Shown one piece after another: positions 11,575-24,400 of a stretch of 64,000 bases of DNA. Within the stretch, counting starts at the first letter, position 1. Every line of letters begins with the position of its first letter. Under the pieces are notes generated by a model, which worked only from the letters and a program-made list of their open reading frames with translations, ran no database searches and had not been told where the DNA came from. The translations under genes were made by a program, and so were the position numbers. This DNA is from Leucosporidium creatinivorum (Eukaryota; Basidiomycota; Microbotryomycetes; Leucosporidiales; Leucosporidiaceae): assembly GCA_001600635.1 (NCBI GenBank), contig BCKL01000006.1, positions 744,001 to 808,000 on the forward strand. The letters run 5' to 3'.

Positions 11575-13017
11575 ATGAAGGTGGAGCCCGACGACGTCGA
11601 CGAAAGAGAGCGATGGAGCCCGAGTGCTCAGCTCGTCGACGAGGATGAGCAGCTGGATGAGCGACGGCGCGAGCGAAGGCTAGCCAGAGTAGCAGCTCTT
11701 GAGCAGCGTATAGGTTAGGCTTCGTATCAAGCCACAGAAATGCTCCGAGGCTGACCCGCTCCCTCCCTCACAGCTCGTCTCGCTTCGCCGGCGACTGGCA
11801 CGCACCAAGGCGCGCCGAGTCGTCCATCCGGCAATTTCTCAACATCAGAAGACCCCGCTCTCGTATCTCAACGACGCTCAGTCCTCCTACATGCCCTCGT
11901 TGATCGACCTACGCCTCGTTCTCTCCCCGCCGACGGTCCCCTCGCCCTTCTTCCGCTCGCGCACTCTCTCGAATCGGTCGCTAGCTTGCAGCGCAGCAGC
12001 TCTATCGTAGCACAGGACCACGACGAGGCTACGGCTGCTCTGCCCGGTTTCTGGGGCGAAGCAGCACGCTCGGAGGCTCGACCGGCGAGGGCGTCGACAG
12101 GTCGGCAAAAGCCGTCTTCGGAGACATTGCCTCGGACTCGGCACTCTCCTGCACCACCACCGCATCCGTCAATACCTCAACATGAAGTCAGGCGACACTC
12201 CTGCTCCCCAACCGACACGGCGGTCTCCGCCGAGCGCGCTACCTACGACGCTCAGCGTCCCCTACGCCACCCTCAACACGCACCCGGAGGGGGAGGAGCC
12301 CTCGCCAGCCCTCGGAAAGTACCCTACATCATACCTTCGGCTGCAGTACGATACCCACCCCCACCGTCCTATATCTCGGGCCCTGCCTCCTCTTCCCAAG
12401 TCGTGCGCTCCGAGTCGTCGACGAATCATCGTATCGACCCCAGCAGACGCGCCTCCATCTCCATCAGTACATATCATCATCTTCATGGTCATCAATTACA
12501 GCAGCCTCGTCACCCTCAAGTCCCCTCTCATCCTTCGCTGACAACCGCATCGCCGACTTTCCCTTCTTCGTCAGCCGACCCGCAAAATACCACCTTCTAC
12601 CCTTCCTCTCCCAGCACCACCTACTCTGCTCCAGCAGCTGCGCCGCCGTCCAACTTCTCGCCTCTTTTTGCACCTCATCATCCCCTTCCTTTACCGCCCG
12701 CTCTTCACACCGGTTTCCCACCCTCCGCCGCCCACTTCTACCGCCCTCACGGCGAGAACAACCTCGGTCTCACGTGGCATGCAGCCCAACCACCCTTTCC
12801 CGATCCTTCCGATGAAGATCAAGGTGCAGAGAGTGTCGCATGGAACGGTCAAGGAGAAGGAGCTTCGGCGATGGCGCTGGGAAGGCCGAGGAACCATCAA
12901 AGCTGGCGTGAGGGTTGGAGGGCGGGACATGGAGGTGAAGAAGGTAGGACAGTAGCTTCCGGGATGGTAGGGCCACCAGGCGACAACTCGCGGGGCCAAG
13001 TTGGGCGGACTCGGTGA
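11575..13017 (+). CDS. unknown, mostly disordered protein, 458 aa
   Basis: I do not recognise this protein. Two exons (11575-11707 and 11774-13017) are separated by a 66-nt intron with donor GTATAG, branch region GGCTGACC and acceptor CACAG; the joined frame gives 458 residues. The N-terminus has an acidic start (MKVEPDDVDERERW) and a charged helix (DERRRERRLARVAALEQ). The rest is rich in Pro, Ser, His and Tyr with no hydrophobic core and looks disordered, as in many fungal regulatory proteins. The exon 1 frame opens upstream of 11575, so an earlier start is possible. It lies downstream of the long non-coding region and 352 bp before the wall-protein gene on the same strand. Confidence 0.6.
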
Positions 13018-13369
13018 GTGGGAAGGTGGAGCAGAGGAGGCGCTCTGGATAGACATACATCACGCTACGGCGCATAGAAAGGAGTGAAACGAATACAGCA
13101 GTCTGTAGCAGAGCAGTCGAGGTCCGGACCCGCATTGAGAGCTCGCCTCCTTCGACTGAGGCCGGATCGAGAAGGAGCAGCTTCGCGCTTTCATCTCGTC
13201 CTTGCTCTCTCCCTCTCTTCGCTTCAAACACTCGTCTTCCTTAGCAGTCTCGTTATACACTTCACCACACGGCGCACTCAGCCACAAGAGTACCACCTTC
13301 GTTCCCGCCCAGCACACCCTCCCCTTCGCCCTCTTCCCCAGCTCTCGACCAGCCTCCCCCGCGCTCAAG
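13018..13369. other. intergenic, 352 bp
   Basis: Between two plus-strand genes; presumably the 3' UTR of the first and the promoter of the Kre9-like gene. Pyrimidine-rich close to the downstream start codon. No other feature seen. Confidence 0.5.
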
Positions 13370-14502
13370 ATGCGTTCGACTCTCCCTTCGCCTTTCTTCT
13401 CGGCTGTATCTTGGGTCCTACTTTCTGCTGCTGCTCAGGCTTTGGTCGTCACCCTCCCCAACAGCCTCACGGACTGGGAGTGAGTTGCCTCTCGCCGCTG
13501 CTCTGCGAAGGCAGAGGAGCCGACAGAGACCGGCAAGTCGCTTCGCTGACTCCCGCAATCTACAGCATTACCGGCTCTACACCTACACGAATCGAGTGGG
13601 CGCTGTACCCTCTTACATTCCCGGCGCCGGCGAGCCAGTTCTTCGACATCTACATTCGAAACGGAGTCGGGGGCATGTACGCGCCTTTCCTGAACGTAAG
13701 TACTCTCATTTCGAGGAGCAGTGGATCAGCGGGGAGCAGGAGCACTTGGGTCAGCGAGGGAAGAGGAGCGGTCGGGTCAGAGAGGGCAACGAAGCAGAGC
13801 AAAGGCTTCGCCGAGCAGTGCGAATGCGCCGAAGTGCTCCTCCATCTCTCGGTCGGAGAAAACCTCGCTCAAACTGCATGCTGACCTTCTTGTACATGTC
13901 CAGCAATCCATCGCCAAAAGCGTGGATGCTTCCACTGCCACCTACTACGAGGTGCCAGCCTCAGAGGCGGTCAAGTTCGTCGTCGGCACGGGCTGTAAGC
14001 CGTCTTCTCAAACTTCGCTGGTCCGACGATATGCTGACACTAGTGCTTGTACCCTACAACAGACCAACTCTTCTTCTCCGACCCCAGCGACGCCAGCGTC
14101 GTCTACTGCGACTCAGAGGTCTTCTCCATCGGCGTCAACCCTCCTCCTCCCGCGGTCGACTCCACCTCATCCTCACCCTCTGCCTCATCCACCGATACCC
14201 TCGCCGCTTCCTCCTCTTCCTCCATCGACTCGAGCTCCTCCGCCGAATCCACTTCTACCATCGACAGCCTCTCCAGCTCCTCGACCGATATCCCCTCCTC
14301 GACCGAGCTCACCACTTCATCAACGGCTTCACCCGTCTCCACTTCGTCGAAGGACGACAATCGGATCGTGGCTGCCACCGTCCCAGGCGGAGCTGCCCAG
14401 CAGGGACAAAATCTGCTGTTCAGCGGAGCGCCCCGGTTCAGTCTCGGCCGAGCTTCCGTCGCGGCGGCGGTCCTGGCAGCTGGACTGCTGTGGCTGGCGT
14501 AA
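13370..14502 (+). CDS. Kre9/Knh1-like GPI-anchored cell-surface protein, 256 aa
   Basis: Predicted extracellular Ser/Thr-rich protein anchored by GPI, of the fungal family carrying the Kre9/Knh1-type N-terminal domain, linked to cell-wall beta-glucan assembly. Exons 13370-13479, 13566-13695, 13904-13994 and 14063-14502 join in frame (256 aa). Residues 1-25 are a signal peptide (SWVLLSAAAQALVV). The beta-rich domain has the family pattern: ITGSTPTRIEWALYP, FFDIYIRNG, a middle block SIAKSVDASTATYYEVPAS and the closing VYCDSEVFSIGV. A long Ser/Thr linker follows. The C-terminus is a hydrophobic tail (VAAAVLAAGLLWLA) typical of a GPI signal. Enzymatic activity is not expected; these proteins are structural or scaffold-like. 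Family assignment is by pattern only. Confidence 0.8.
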
Positions 14503-14868
14503 GAGGGAGAGTGTAGATGTGGAAGGGAGGAGGCTTCCATCCCCTGTAGCTGTTGTAATTTGGTCTCATTGGCGCGCATCTGCCTCGAGGTCGGAGGCCA
14601 AGAGCAAAGCTTCGGCAGGAGCGCCCTGGATTGCACACTTGTTGCTGCTCGAGAGAAGTATGATCCGTACGGCGTACACCGCACAAAAAGTACCGCATCG
14701 TCTCGAAGCGGCGATGAACAGGTGTCACGGCGAAGGAGCCGTCGCCGAGGACTTGGCAGCGCTCGCAGCCTCGTATTGTCGCCTTTTCTGCTTCTTCTCC
14801 TTCTAGAGCAAAGTCTCGCGATATTCTACCGCGTACTAAGCACAGCCGTCCACCCAGACGCTTACAGG
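14503..14868. other. intergenic, 366 bp
   Basis: Between two plus-strand genes; 3' UTR and promoter expected. No open frame with splice support and no clear motif. Confidence 0.5.
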
Positions 14869-16332
14869 ATGCATCCGGCGGCTCGCAGAACAGCCTCAGA
14901 GTCGCCTCCCCTTCACCCCGAGCTTGACTCTCTCCCTCGTGAGTTTCCAATCAGAAGAGAAATCGAGGAACACATCTCAACTATAGCTGAAGCCTGTCGC
15001 TCACCGCCGCACGCCCATAGGCTTCACGCCTTTGCCAATCGACCTCGAACACTTCGCCGAGGGCGAGCGGTACCATCAACAGCTCATCAACCACTTCTTG
15101 CACGAAGTGTATCCGCGTGCACCTACTGCAGTACCTCCTAATGAGCCCTGGAAGGCCACAGTCCACACTGGTGAGCTCGAAGACGATTCTCGGCGATGAT
15201 CGGCCGCTGACCGCTACTCAAAGCCCAACAAATCCTCGGCTACCATCCTCGAGGCGGACCCGACAACAAGCCCCTCGCATACTTCCCAATTCCCTCCGGA
15301 ACCCGTGTCGTAATTGCCAAAGGACAGGGCGGCTGGCAGTCGCACATTCTGGCGCAGACCTTGGGGGCCGAGAACACGCATGGCAACCGACTGGCTCTCC
15401 TCCTCCCCGACGCTGGCAAGTCCGGGAGACGTGTTCCTGCTCGCGATGGTCTCCCTCGTAAGCTTCTTCTTCTACCCCTGAGGTTGCTTCCTCCGCGCCG
15501 AGCTGCGAGGACTGGTCGCCGCTCACGCCGAGCAGAGACGACCTGGGAGCATCGAGAGATGCTGTACCACGTCACTGCGGATCTATCGTCTCCACAAGCC
15601 CTGCAACACTCTTACGCATACGCCAGCGTCTGGATTTGCTATCCTCTCGACCACGTCGGCGCTCGGCGCAAAGGATCGAACGGCCGAGACGTCGGCATCG
15701 TCGTCGTCTTTGGGAGGGTGTACAAGCAGGAGAGGCAGCGCAGTAGGAAGGGGACGCGGACCGACAAGAGCAAGATTGCGGACCGGGTGAGCTACATGCC
15801 TGCAGGTTCTCGGCCGCTCGCTGCACTCGCCAAAGCGTTGATGAGAACGGGGGACGCGGATCGGGTACCGCCAGCGGTAGGATGGACTCTCGAGGTCAAA
15901 CATGGAGGTACGCATCTCTCGTCTACACGTCGTCGACGCCTCTGGCTGTGTCAAACCGCCCACCGAGCAATCCCGGCTCTCGACGCTGATTCAGCTTCCT
16001 GTTGCACACCTTCAGCTCTCCACGTCGGTGGTCCGAGCGCTCATGTGTGGGTCGAGTGCATCGCTCAAATGCAGGATACCGTCATGTACACTCTTCCCGA
16101 GGCCGAGGGGCAGCCAGGAGGGCGGCTCGAGTTCGACTGGAAGGAGGCGAGGCATGAAGATGGGAGGCAAAGGGAGGTAGAGCGCGACGCAGTTGTGGTT
16201 GTTGAGTACATTGACAAGACGGTAGACCGCCACAGTAATCTCGTCACGCAGACAAGGTGGAGGGTCATGGCTGGAGTTGAAGGTTGGCCGAAGGAGCTGG
16301 GAGAGTTGTATGAGATCGTTTTCAATGCTTGA
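14869..16332 (+). CDS. unknown protein, 387 aa
   Basis: I do not recognise this protein. Five exons (14869-14938, 15021-15170, 15224-15457, 15536-15907, 15995-16332) join with matching phases to give 387 residues. It looks globular: PLPIDLEHFAEGERYHQQL, HPRGGPDNKPLAYFPIPSG, the hydrophobic strand SYAYASVWICYPLDHVG followed by VGIVVVFGRVYKQ, and the C-terminal VWVECIAQMQDTVMYTLPE. No signal peptide or membrane helix is evident. The exon 3/4 boundary is the least certain part, because another frame (GDVFLLAMVSL) is open near 15432-15457. The gene converges on SWC3 with about 240 bp between stop codons. Confidence 0.65.
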
Positions 16333-16576
16333 TAGCTACATAGATCTTGGTTAGAACGTTCTTGGCAAGCCTCAGTGATCCATATTTGCGTTGCAGCTGC
16401 CGGCAAAGGAAGCAGGGTCTCTTCAGCTGCTCGGCGCGCTCAGGGCTTTCTTTCGGCGCAGGGCCTTCCTCGACCGTGTCGCGCTCGGAGCCGTCGCTTT
16501 CGGACGAAGCAGAGCATCTGTAGTTCGAAAGCTATCGCTTTGCACGCATCGCGGCCTACTCATATCCTGCTCCACT

Positions 16577-18016
16577 TCAGGCCATCGCCTCAGACTCCAC
16601 GCCCTCACTGCCATCCAACGCTCCCTGCGACTCCATTTCCGCCATAGCCTTTGACAAGCGCGCACGACCCTTTCGTGCTGGCCGAGCGTTGGAGCGAGAG
16701 TGAGAGCCTGTCTCGGGTTTGGGAGAGGCGCCGGTGGAGGAAGGGGCGGGGGTGACTTCGGCGGTAGTTGATTTTGCACGAGCGTTGCCTGTGACGGAGG
16801 AGAGGGTCGAGGACGGGGAGGTTGGAAGCGCGAACACAGTCAGCCAAGGTTCGAGACTACGAGGAGCAGCAAGGCAAACTAACCTCGTCGCGCCGGGGCC
16901 TTCTTCTTCGGCTTTGAACGGGAGCTCGGCGTCGCTGAACCAGAGTCGAGAGCTGGGCGCTTGCCGTTGGCGTTGAGTGTGTCGACATTAGAGAAGCTGG
17001 CCGTTCGGGAGAGCATGGGGATGGAGGAGGCCGGCGCGAGCTCGGGGAGGGCGGGTGCCGGGATAGGGTCGATGATGTGAACTCGAGGGACGACGGAGAG
17101 GATCTACGGTGATGCGAGAGGGTCAGCGAGCCGCCACTAAAAGTCTACTGCGAGAGCGACGCACCTGTCGCTTCCACCAATCCTCGACGACCAGATCTCT
17201 GCCTCTGCCTGTCCGACTACACCTCAGCAGCGCATCCTTAACTTCCTCCGAGCAGTCCTTGACCACCATGTCGATGGGCGCTGGGACCGTTCCGTCCGCT
17301 ACATACCCCTCCCTCTCCTTGCCCTTGCCGTTCACCGAGGGGAAGACGAAGAACGAGAGTAGAACGTCCGAGGGAGTCGCTTTGGCGGTAGGGTCGCTCG
17401 GAGGGAGTTCGGTGTAGGTGTAGTGGGGAGGGATGACAAACTGCTTGGTAGACGACGACTCGCGGTACTCGAGCACGAGGGAGGGAGGCGCTGGCGGCTC
17501 GTCGACCTCTTCCCACTGCTGCGAGGTCGATGCGGCGGCGTTTGTGGATCCAGCAGCCCCTGCATCTTCCTTCTTGACCGACTCGATGTGCTTGGCGAGG
17601 TGTGCGAGCTCCTGAGGAGTCGCCGTTCCCGTCGCCGCTTTTCTCAGAATCGTGGCGAGTTGTGAGTCCTTGGCCGAGTCGGCGTTGAGTCGACTGATGA
17701 GAGCGGGTGTCATCTTGCCCGGCGACGCTGGTGGCGGTGGAGGAGGAGCTACGGCTGCGAGCCTCCGTCGCCGAGTGCCGCCCTCGGTCCAGTCGGCCAC
17801 GAAGAGCTTCGTCTCGGAGAAGGAGTGAGGCCCGATGGAAATTGTCGAAGTGGTGAGATGGGAGAGGGTGTGCGGAGGCTGTAGGGGAGCTTGTGGTCCC
17901 GACTTGGAGCGGGAGCTGGTCCAGAAGAGGGGGAGGGCGTCGTTGAGGAGAGCTTGTCGGCCTTGAGTGAGGGCTTGAAGCACGGTGAGCTCGTTGGGAC
18001 CCGTCATGTAGGCCAT
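16577..18016 (-). CDS. SWC3: SWR1 chromatin-remodelling complex subunit Swc3-like, 427 aa
   Basis: Likely subunit of the nuclear SWR1 complex, which exchanges histone H2A for H2A.Z. Exons 17165-18016, 16884-17103 and 16577-16788 join in frame. Four blocks line up in order with yeast Swc3 as I remember it: LTVLQALTQGRQALLNDALP followed by FW; SIGPHSFSETKLFV; a helical block ISRLNADSAKDSQLATILRK; and SLVLEYRESSSTKQFVIPPH. DCSEEVKDALLR then fits the conserved region before the C-terminus. The tail is basic and Ser/Ala-rich (SSRSKPKKKAPARR). The yeast protein is longer (about 625 aa), mainly because of charged linkers absent here. It diverges from IMA1 over a 361 bp shared promoter region. Assignment rests on remembered family pattern, so a profile search would settle it. 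Confidence 0.65.
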
Positions 18017-18377
18017 TATAGTTCTTGCGATGAGCTACGAGCTGATGCAGCCGTCGAGAGGAGAACGCGAGGTCAGTTGAGGCTCTGCTCGGCCGCCTGA
18101 GTCGCTGGTGAGATACAGCATAGCATCAGAACGTACCTGAGAAGCTGCTGTAGCGCTTGACTGAGCTACTTGAGCGATCCGAGCTTGGACAGTGGAACGA
18201 GAACGAGGTTAGACGACGCGTTGAGAGCAGACGGGCAAACGAAGGGCTGTAGAGTGTTGCAGGAGTAGGAGCGCAGCCAAAGTGCTCTTCTGCAGCGCTG
18301 TAGTCGATTGCGAAGTGACGAGAGTTGAACGAAGGAATCTAAGAGGCAAGGTTCAACTTGGCTTTCCCTTCTCCCAT
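18017..18377. promoter_or_regulatory. divergent promoter region SWC3/IMA1
   Basis: 361 bp between the start codons of two divergently transcribed genes, so both promoters must lie here or overlap. No conserved regulatory motif stands out to me. Confidence 0.5.
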
Positions 18378-20232
18378 ATGTTCTGGTTTCAGCGCCGGTC
18401 GAATCGCGTTTCGTGCTTCTTTTGCAACTCGGACGACCTCGAGCTCATCCCAGCTCACTCGTCGTCGTCCAAGGGCAAGGAGCGCGCCGAGGGCTGTGCG
18501 GTTGGCTCTCGTCAACACTTTTGGTGCTCCAACTGTGGGCAGACAAATCGGCGGACAGAGGTGAGCTCTCGGTGAACCATACTAGATACCTACAGCTCAT
18601 CCCACCTGCTTGCAGACCGGCGAGATCCTCACAGACGAGCCAGCGCATCACCTTGCTGAGCTGAACGAGTCGTCGTTCGCCAGACGAGGTAAGTCCGCAA
18701 GAGATACAGAAGCGTGGAGACTCGACTGACGCTAAACGCTACAGCTACAACAAGTCGCTTACGCCTTCCCGCAACTTACACCTCCCCCTTTTGCCGAACC
18801 TGCCTCTCCAACCAATCCCTCCAACTTCACCTCCTCGCATCTTACCCTTCCACCTCCTCCGACGAAGACGACGAGCCAATACCACTGCTACGAGAGTACA
18901 AGACCTCGCTCGACACCCGCTACCCGCTGGTCTGCCCCGCCTGCGCTCCCTTGGTCGAGGAGGCCATCGCCGAGAAGGACTCGAAAGCGCGGTCTGCGGC
19001 ACTAGGATGGAGATTGAGGGAAAGCAAGAGGTTTAGACGGATGGAGCGAGAGCGGGAGAGCGAAACGAGGAATAGCTGGCGATGGAAGGCGCTCGGGCTG
19101 GTCTGGGGAGCGAGGGGAGCTGCATTTTGGGCGTCTCATCTTTCGGGATTTGCGGGCTGCGCTGCAGGTGAGTGGTTCTAGTGGCTCTGCTTCCACACTC
19201 GAGGCTAGCCGGCTCACTTTCCACTCTTCTCGCAGCTGCCATGCAGCCTCAGTTCGTGGCGCAGTTGACCGTAGGCTGGATCCCTTTGGTGGCGCTGCTC
19301 TCCTTCTTGTGGGCGTTCTGGGATCCAACATGGCTTCAAGCACGCAATGAGCGGTCTCTCGGACGACCGCCAGAAGTCGTCGGGCGCTCGACCTTCATCG
19401 TGAGCTGAACTTCGGCGATATTAGCTCGCTCGAACGAAGCTGAATATGATCTGCACACTTAACATTCGACAGGCCGTCCAAATCACCCTCTACTTCCTGC
19501 GACTCTTGCTATCGACACTGCACTACTTTCAGCTCCTACGTGATCCTCAGCTCGTCCGACAAGCGGCCGCCGTTTCGCTACTCCTCTTCGCCAGCGTGAG
19601 CGCGATTTGGAGTGTCGTCAAGTCGAATGAGACTGACAAGTTCTTCGCACATATAGGGACTCTTCGCTTCCTTCCACACGATCCGACTAAAGCGCCCCGT
19701 CTCAATTCGCCTCTCTACTCGACGACCTCGAATCACGCCCTCACCCCCGCAAGACCCCGCGGATCCCCTCGCCGCTCTCTCCCTCGAATCCATCCCTATC
19801 ACCTCCACTCCGCCGTCCGCTTCCTCTCTCCGACAGCGTCCACCCCGCCACGACCCTTCGCAACCGACCTTCGGCGGCGGTCCCTCGTGGTCCTCGACGT
19901 CGTCGAGCGCTGCTGTCGACCCCCCACCCTTTCCGTTCCCTCCTTTTACATCCATGGATGTCGACTCGGACCACGACTACGAAACCAACGAGAACAGCAT
20001 GGACTGGGACCCGCTCCCTCCTACGCCGACCACCTCGGCCTCGGGAGCAGCCCCTTCTTCTCGCCGAGACGACTCGAATGCTTGGGTGCTGGCGCCGCCG
20101 AGGTTCTTTGCACCTCAGGAGCCGACGGGGTTGGAAGGGATGTTTGAGCGCTCGTTGAAGGTGGATGATGGTCGAGGAGGGGTGGACGGGAGTCGAGCGG
20201 GAAGCGTTGGGAGGTGGTGGAAATGGTGGTGA
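18378..20232 (+). CDS. IMA1: Inner nuclear membrane protein Ima1 (NET5/Samp1 family), 513 aa
   Basis: Integral inner nuclear membrane protein of the Ima1/TMEM201 family, which connects chromatin and the LINC system at the envelope. Exons 18378-18560, 18616-18688, 18745-19167, 19236-19399, 19473-19595 and 19657-20232 join in frame. The N-terminal Ima1 zinc-binding domain shows paired cysteines: CFFCN, FWCSNCGQ, FCRTCLSNQ and YPLVCPACAPLV. Hydrophobic segments follow near LTVGWIPLVALLSFLWAFW, the exon from 19473 (ITLYFLRLLLSTLHYFQLL) and AAAVSLLLFAS, fitting the multi-pass topology. The C-terminal tail has MDWDPLPPTP and FFAPQEPTGLEGMFERSL, a pattern seen in fungal Ima1 tails. The last intron (19596-19656) could be read through in another frame, but the spliced frame gives the expected tail. 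Confidence 0.88.
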
Positions 20233-21493
20233 AGAGAAGTGTAGCTGCCGTGCAGTGTCTTCCTTTCGAATGCTACACGTCGAGACGTCTTCTCTAGCTG
20301 CCTGTCGCCTCCGAGCGTGGACCTCGGCGCAGTGAAGTGCTGCTGTCGCCTGCGAGAAGCGAATCTGCAAACTCGCGGCTGCTTGGGTCCGCCTATTTCC
20401 GCTCTACGAGGCTAACTACAGGAATGGAGACAGTCGACAAAGCTCCTATGTAGCACATCAGCTGATCCCAGCTTTCGCAGCCACGCGAAGCTGCCGTTGA
20501 GCAGCTCGTCTTCAGTGGCTGGGGCACCGAGCTCGGGGGAGGCCCTTTTCGCACCACTTTACACAAGTTGTAGCGAGGTATGCCCTCTGTTTATCGTGGA
20601 GATAACAGAGGTAAGGCGGGAAGACTACTGCCGTTCGAGTAACTTGAATTGCAACATGAGGGGAGGTCTCACAGCCGAGCATTCCTCCACCCCAGCGCCG
20701 AAGAGGCTCCAAGTCCTGCTTTAGCCTGCTTGGGTTTGGCAGCAGGTTTTACGACTCGCTCAGTTTCCTGAGGGTACGTCGAGAACATGGTGGGGTGCGA
20801 AATGTAGCAGAGCAGGTCCACCGCTGACGGAACGAATCGAACACCGAGTGCACCGAGCCGTGGAAGAACACTCGATAGCGTCATCCTCCCGCAAGAACTG
20901 ACCTCAGGAATTCTTCTACAAATGATTTTCAAGTCTGTTTGTGCCGACTGCAACGGAGCGGACAGGCCAGCGAGGAGTAGAGACAGCGCCGAGCAACGAC
21001 TCAGCCTCAGCCCAGCTACACCACGATAGCCTGCACCAGTCTGTGCGCAACTTGCTCTCCCCGCTTGTGAGAAGGCGAGGCTGCCACAGGTAAAGTTGTA
21101 ACCCGATCAAGATCGTCGTTGGTGCCTCTGCGTTGACTTCGGCGAGAGAGAGGGGGAGCGAGGCGCCGCTTTCGAGCTTTGCTTCCCACCACAACACTCG
21201 ACTTCGCTACAAACGGTTTCTGTACATAGTCCAGGGTCCAGTGAGTGCTACTGCAGACAGATAGCCCGCCTGCAGATCTTCGGCAGGGCGCTGACAGCTC
21301 CCGAGCTCCGCAGAGTCGCCTCTCGCTTTCTCGTCTCGCTACCGGCCTACAGACGCGTTTCCAGCTTCCTCGTATTCTCGGGCTACAAGTAAGCTCATAC
21401 TTTACCCGCTTCCGCTCCTGGATACACCCTCTAACAGGCTATTCGACTCATCAGCTCGACGCGTCTCCCTCTCCCTCTTCCCGCGCCTGCAAC
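20233..21493. other. intergenic, 1.26 kb
   Basis: Between IMA1 and the 1,671-residue protein gene on the same strand. Open frames of 90-95 codons exist on the minus strand but lack domains and splice support. The frame of the next gene stays open upstream to about 21245, so part of this stretch may be leader or extra N-terminus. The 9-mer GCGCCGAGC occurs at 20986-20994. No tRNA or small RNA recognised. Confidence 0.5.
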
Positions 21494-24400
21494 ATGGATC
21501 TCGCTCCTTCGGCAGAGCAGGACTCGACAGATTCGCCTACAGGGACTCCTAGTTCCCCTACAGCGCGTCGACAAGCCTCAGGAAAGGCCTTTCCCACCCC
21601 TCTCGACCTCTCGCCGGGCTCCGCCGTCGCTTCACCCTCGGCGCTCCTCGCGCTCGACTCTCCGCCGAGTACAAAGGACAGTTCACCGAGCCCTCGGATG
21701 CTCACGCCAACGCGTAGGATGCCGAGCAGTGCGGGAAGCGAAGTCGGCGCTGGCGCTGCGCAGCTTCGCGCGGAGAGCGGTCGCCTCGCCTCTTCGACCT
21801 CGGGCTCCCCAGCTCTCCCTCTCGCCAACGGCGCCTCTCATCGCCGCCCGTCAGTACTCGGCTACAACGCATCTAGGAGAGGCTCTTCGTTCCACCAACA
21901 TCCTCAGCAGGCAGCAGGAGCGAGTCCAGCCGCCATGTCAAACACTCGCTTCCTCCTGACGGTCATCCCGCCGTCGCATCTCCCTCACGATCCACCGCAT
22001 CCCAAGAGCAACCCTCACTGCTCAGGTTACGGTCCTCCGGAGCACTTCAAGTACGTACCAGCCCGCTCTCCTACAGAACTTTTCTCGGCCGTTTTCTGGG
22101 GTTCGCAGAAGCCGCAACGCTCTCCCCCTCAACCATGGCCTTCCCCGCCGTTCCTACCGCCTGGCTGACCTCTTCTCGCTCTCTGTCGCAGGCGTGGAAC
22201 GCTCATCCCGCTGTACCCGACCCTCTCGTCCCAGCTCGCCGCCATCGCTCGCGAGTACGGCCTCCCCTCCACAGGCGGGCTCGTCCTCTACCTCCTCTCA
22301 ACCTCTGATCCTTCGTCGTCCGTGCAAGCGTCGCTACCAGGAGCTGCAGGCTTCGAAGGAGGACCTCGTATCGGCGAGGAAGCGTGGAACCTGCTCTGGA
22401 GGCGGCTATTCGAGGAGGATGAGGAGGTCTTGCTCCTCGCCGAGAGCGAGGATGAGGACGGCTACGCTCCCCCGGTCCCTCCCATTCCCCTCTCCCACCG
22501 CAACTACCCCAGCGATGGAATCTCTTCCGCCGACCCGACCTTCGCACCCTCCTTCGCCGATGCTCAGCAACAGCAGCGCGCGGGCCAGTCCGGGGCAGGT
22601 TCCCGACGAGTCGCCTCGGAGTCGGATCAGGCGCTCTTCAGCGATGGAGGGGAGCAGGAGTTGGAGCGGACGAGCTTCTCGAGTGAAGGAGACCCCGAAG
22701 GCTCGGTCTACTCGGGTGGAGGAGCGATGGAGAACGGCGTTGGAGAGGGAGGCAAGGCTCGCGCTTCGACAGGCAACCACTTAAGCTCGCGGGCCGCCAT
22801 CGGCAGAGGCCACCCTTCTGGACTACCATCACCCAGCGCTTCCACTCGCTTCGCCTCTGCACCCGTCAACTCCTCCTCTCGCTACTCCTCCTACTCGCAA
22901 CCGAACCATCGTCAAGCCTCGCGCCAATCGGTTCGCTCCAACGCCTCCCGCTTCGGACGGAGCAGCTACGCTCCTTCAGGTCGTGCAACCTCCTCCTTCA
23001 GCAACTACTCGTCGCAACCTCTCGGCGGCGAGCCCTACGGCGCAGCGGTCGTCGTCGGCAAGGTCGAATTCGACATCGACCGCCGGAAGGGAGGGAAGAG
23101 CAAGTGGTATGAGGCATGGATGGAGTCGGCAGGCGAGCCCACGAGTAGTGGTGGTACGTCGAACGCCGACCCGAGCCCTCGGACAAGGGAGGGCGTTCCG
23201 GGAGAGGGATCCGTCGGAGCAGCGTCGACCGACAGCACCGTGGAGCGGGATGCAGGATCGGCCTACGACACGGAAGCCACCTCCCCTCGCACCACTGGTG
23301 GATCGCGCAACTTTAGCGGCGGAAGCCTCGCGCCCGTGAGCCGAGGGCTTCGACCACTCGAGTTGAGCAGGAGCGCCAGTCCCAGCGGCAGCATGATCGA
23401 GAAGCCTGAGGATCCCATGTCGCCCGGGTCATCAGTCGCCGCTTCGGGCTACTCCAACGCTGCTATGGCTGGTCACGAGGACGACGAGGAGGCCGACTCT
23501 CACGCAAGATCCCCCTCCGCCCAGTCGCTCGCTCCCTCCAGCCGCCAACGCTCAAGAGCCTCCTCCCTCGCCTCTTTGACTCATCAGCACTCCCTTCACC
23601 CCAACGACGATGAAGGCTACGCTCCCCTCGTCGACTCGGACGCCCAGTACACTCAGCTCGAGGACGACGACACCAGCAACCCCTTCGAGTCGGGTCGCGA
23701 GTCGAGGCATTCGCAGCCGGAATCGGACGAGTCGGACTACGATGAGCAAGTCGAGCAGGTTGAGCGAGGTCAGCAAGAGCAGGAGCGTCGGGAACGAGAG
23801 GACGAGTCGGAGGAGGGCGGCTCGCGCACCGTCACTATGCACGAGGCCGACCCTCTCGGCGACGTGTTCCCCGACGACGAGGCGACCTGGAGGTCACTCG
23901 CCGAGGAGCCTACTCACGTCGTCGAGAAGGATATGGTTGAGACTACGGGGCTGGGCATCGTGGGCGCCAGAGTGCTGGATCTCAAGTCCTCGGCGCCGGA
24001 AGGAGTCGTCGAGCGGTCACCAGCGGAGGAGTCGACCGACGAGGCAGGTCTCCCACCACCACAAGACGACGTTGCCGACGTCATGACCATGCTCAAGTCT
24101 GGGCAATCGGAGGATAGGACCGACAAGATCAACCTCGCCTCGCCCATCCACCTCGATTCCTCTCCAACCGCCCCTTCCACCACTGGCGTCTTCGAGAACC
24201 CCGAGTCCTTCGACGACAGCCGCCCTCCCTTCGACAACAGTCGCGCCTCGTTCGACGGTGCTCCCTCCTCCTTCGATAGCCCGTCGTTCGAGCCCGCCGG
24301 AGGTCCAGTCGACCTCGCTGCTCGTCGTCGTTCAGCTCAACGACCTCGATTCGGCTCGGGCGCTTCAACACGGGCTCCCAACCTCGTCAGCATCGATGTT

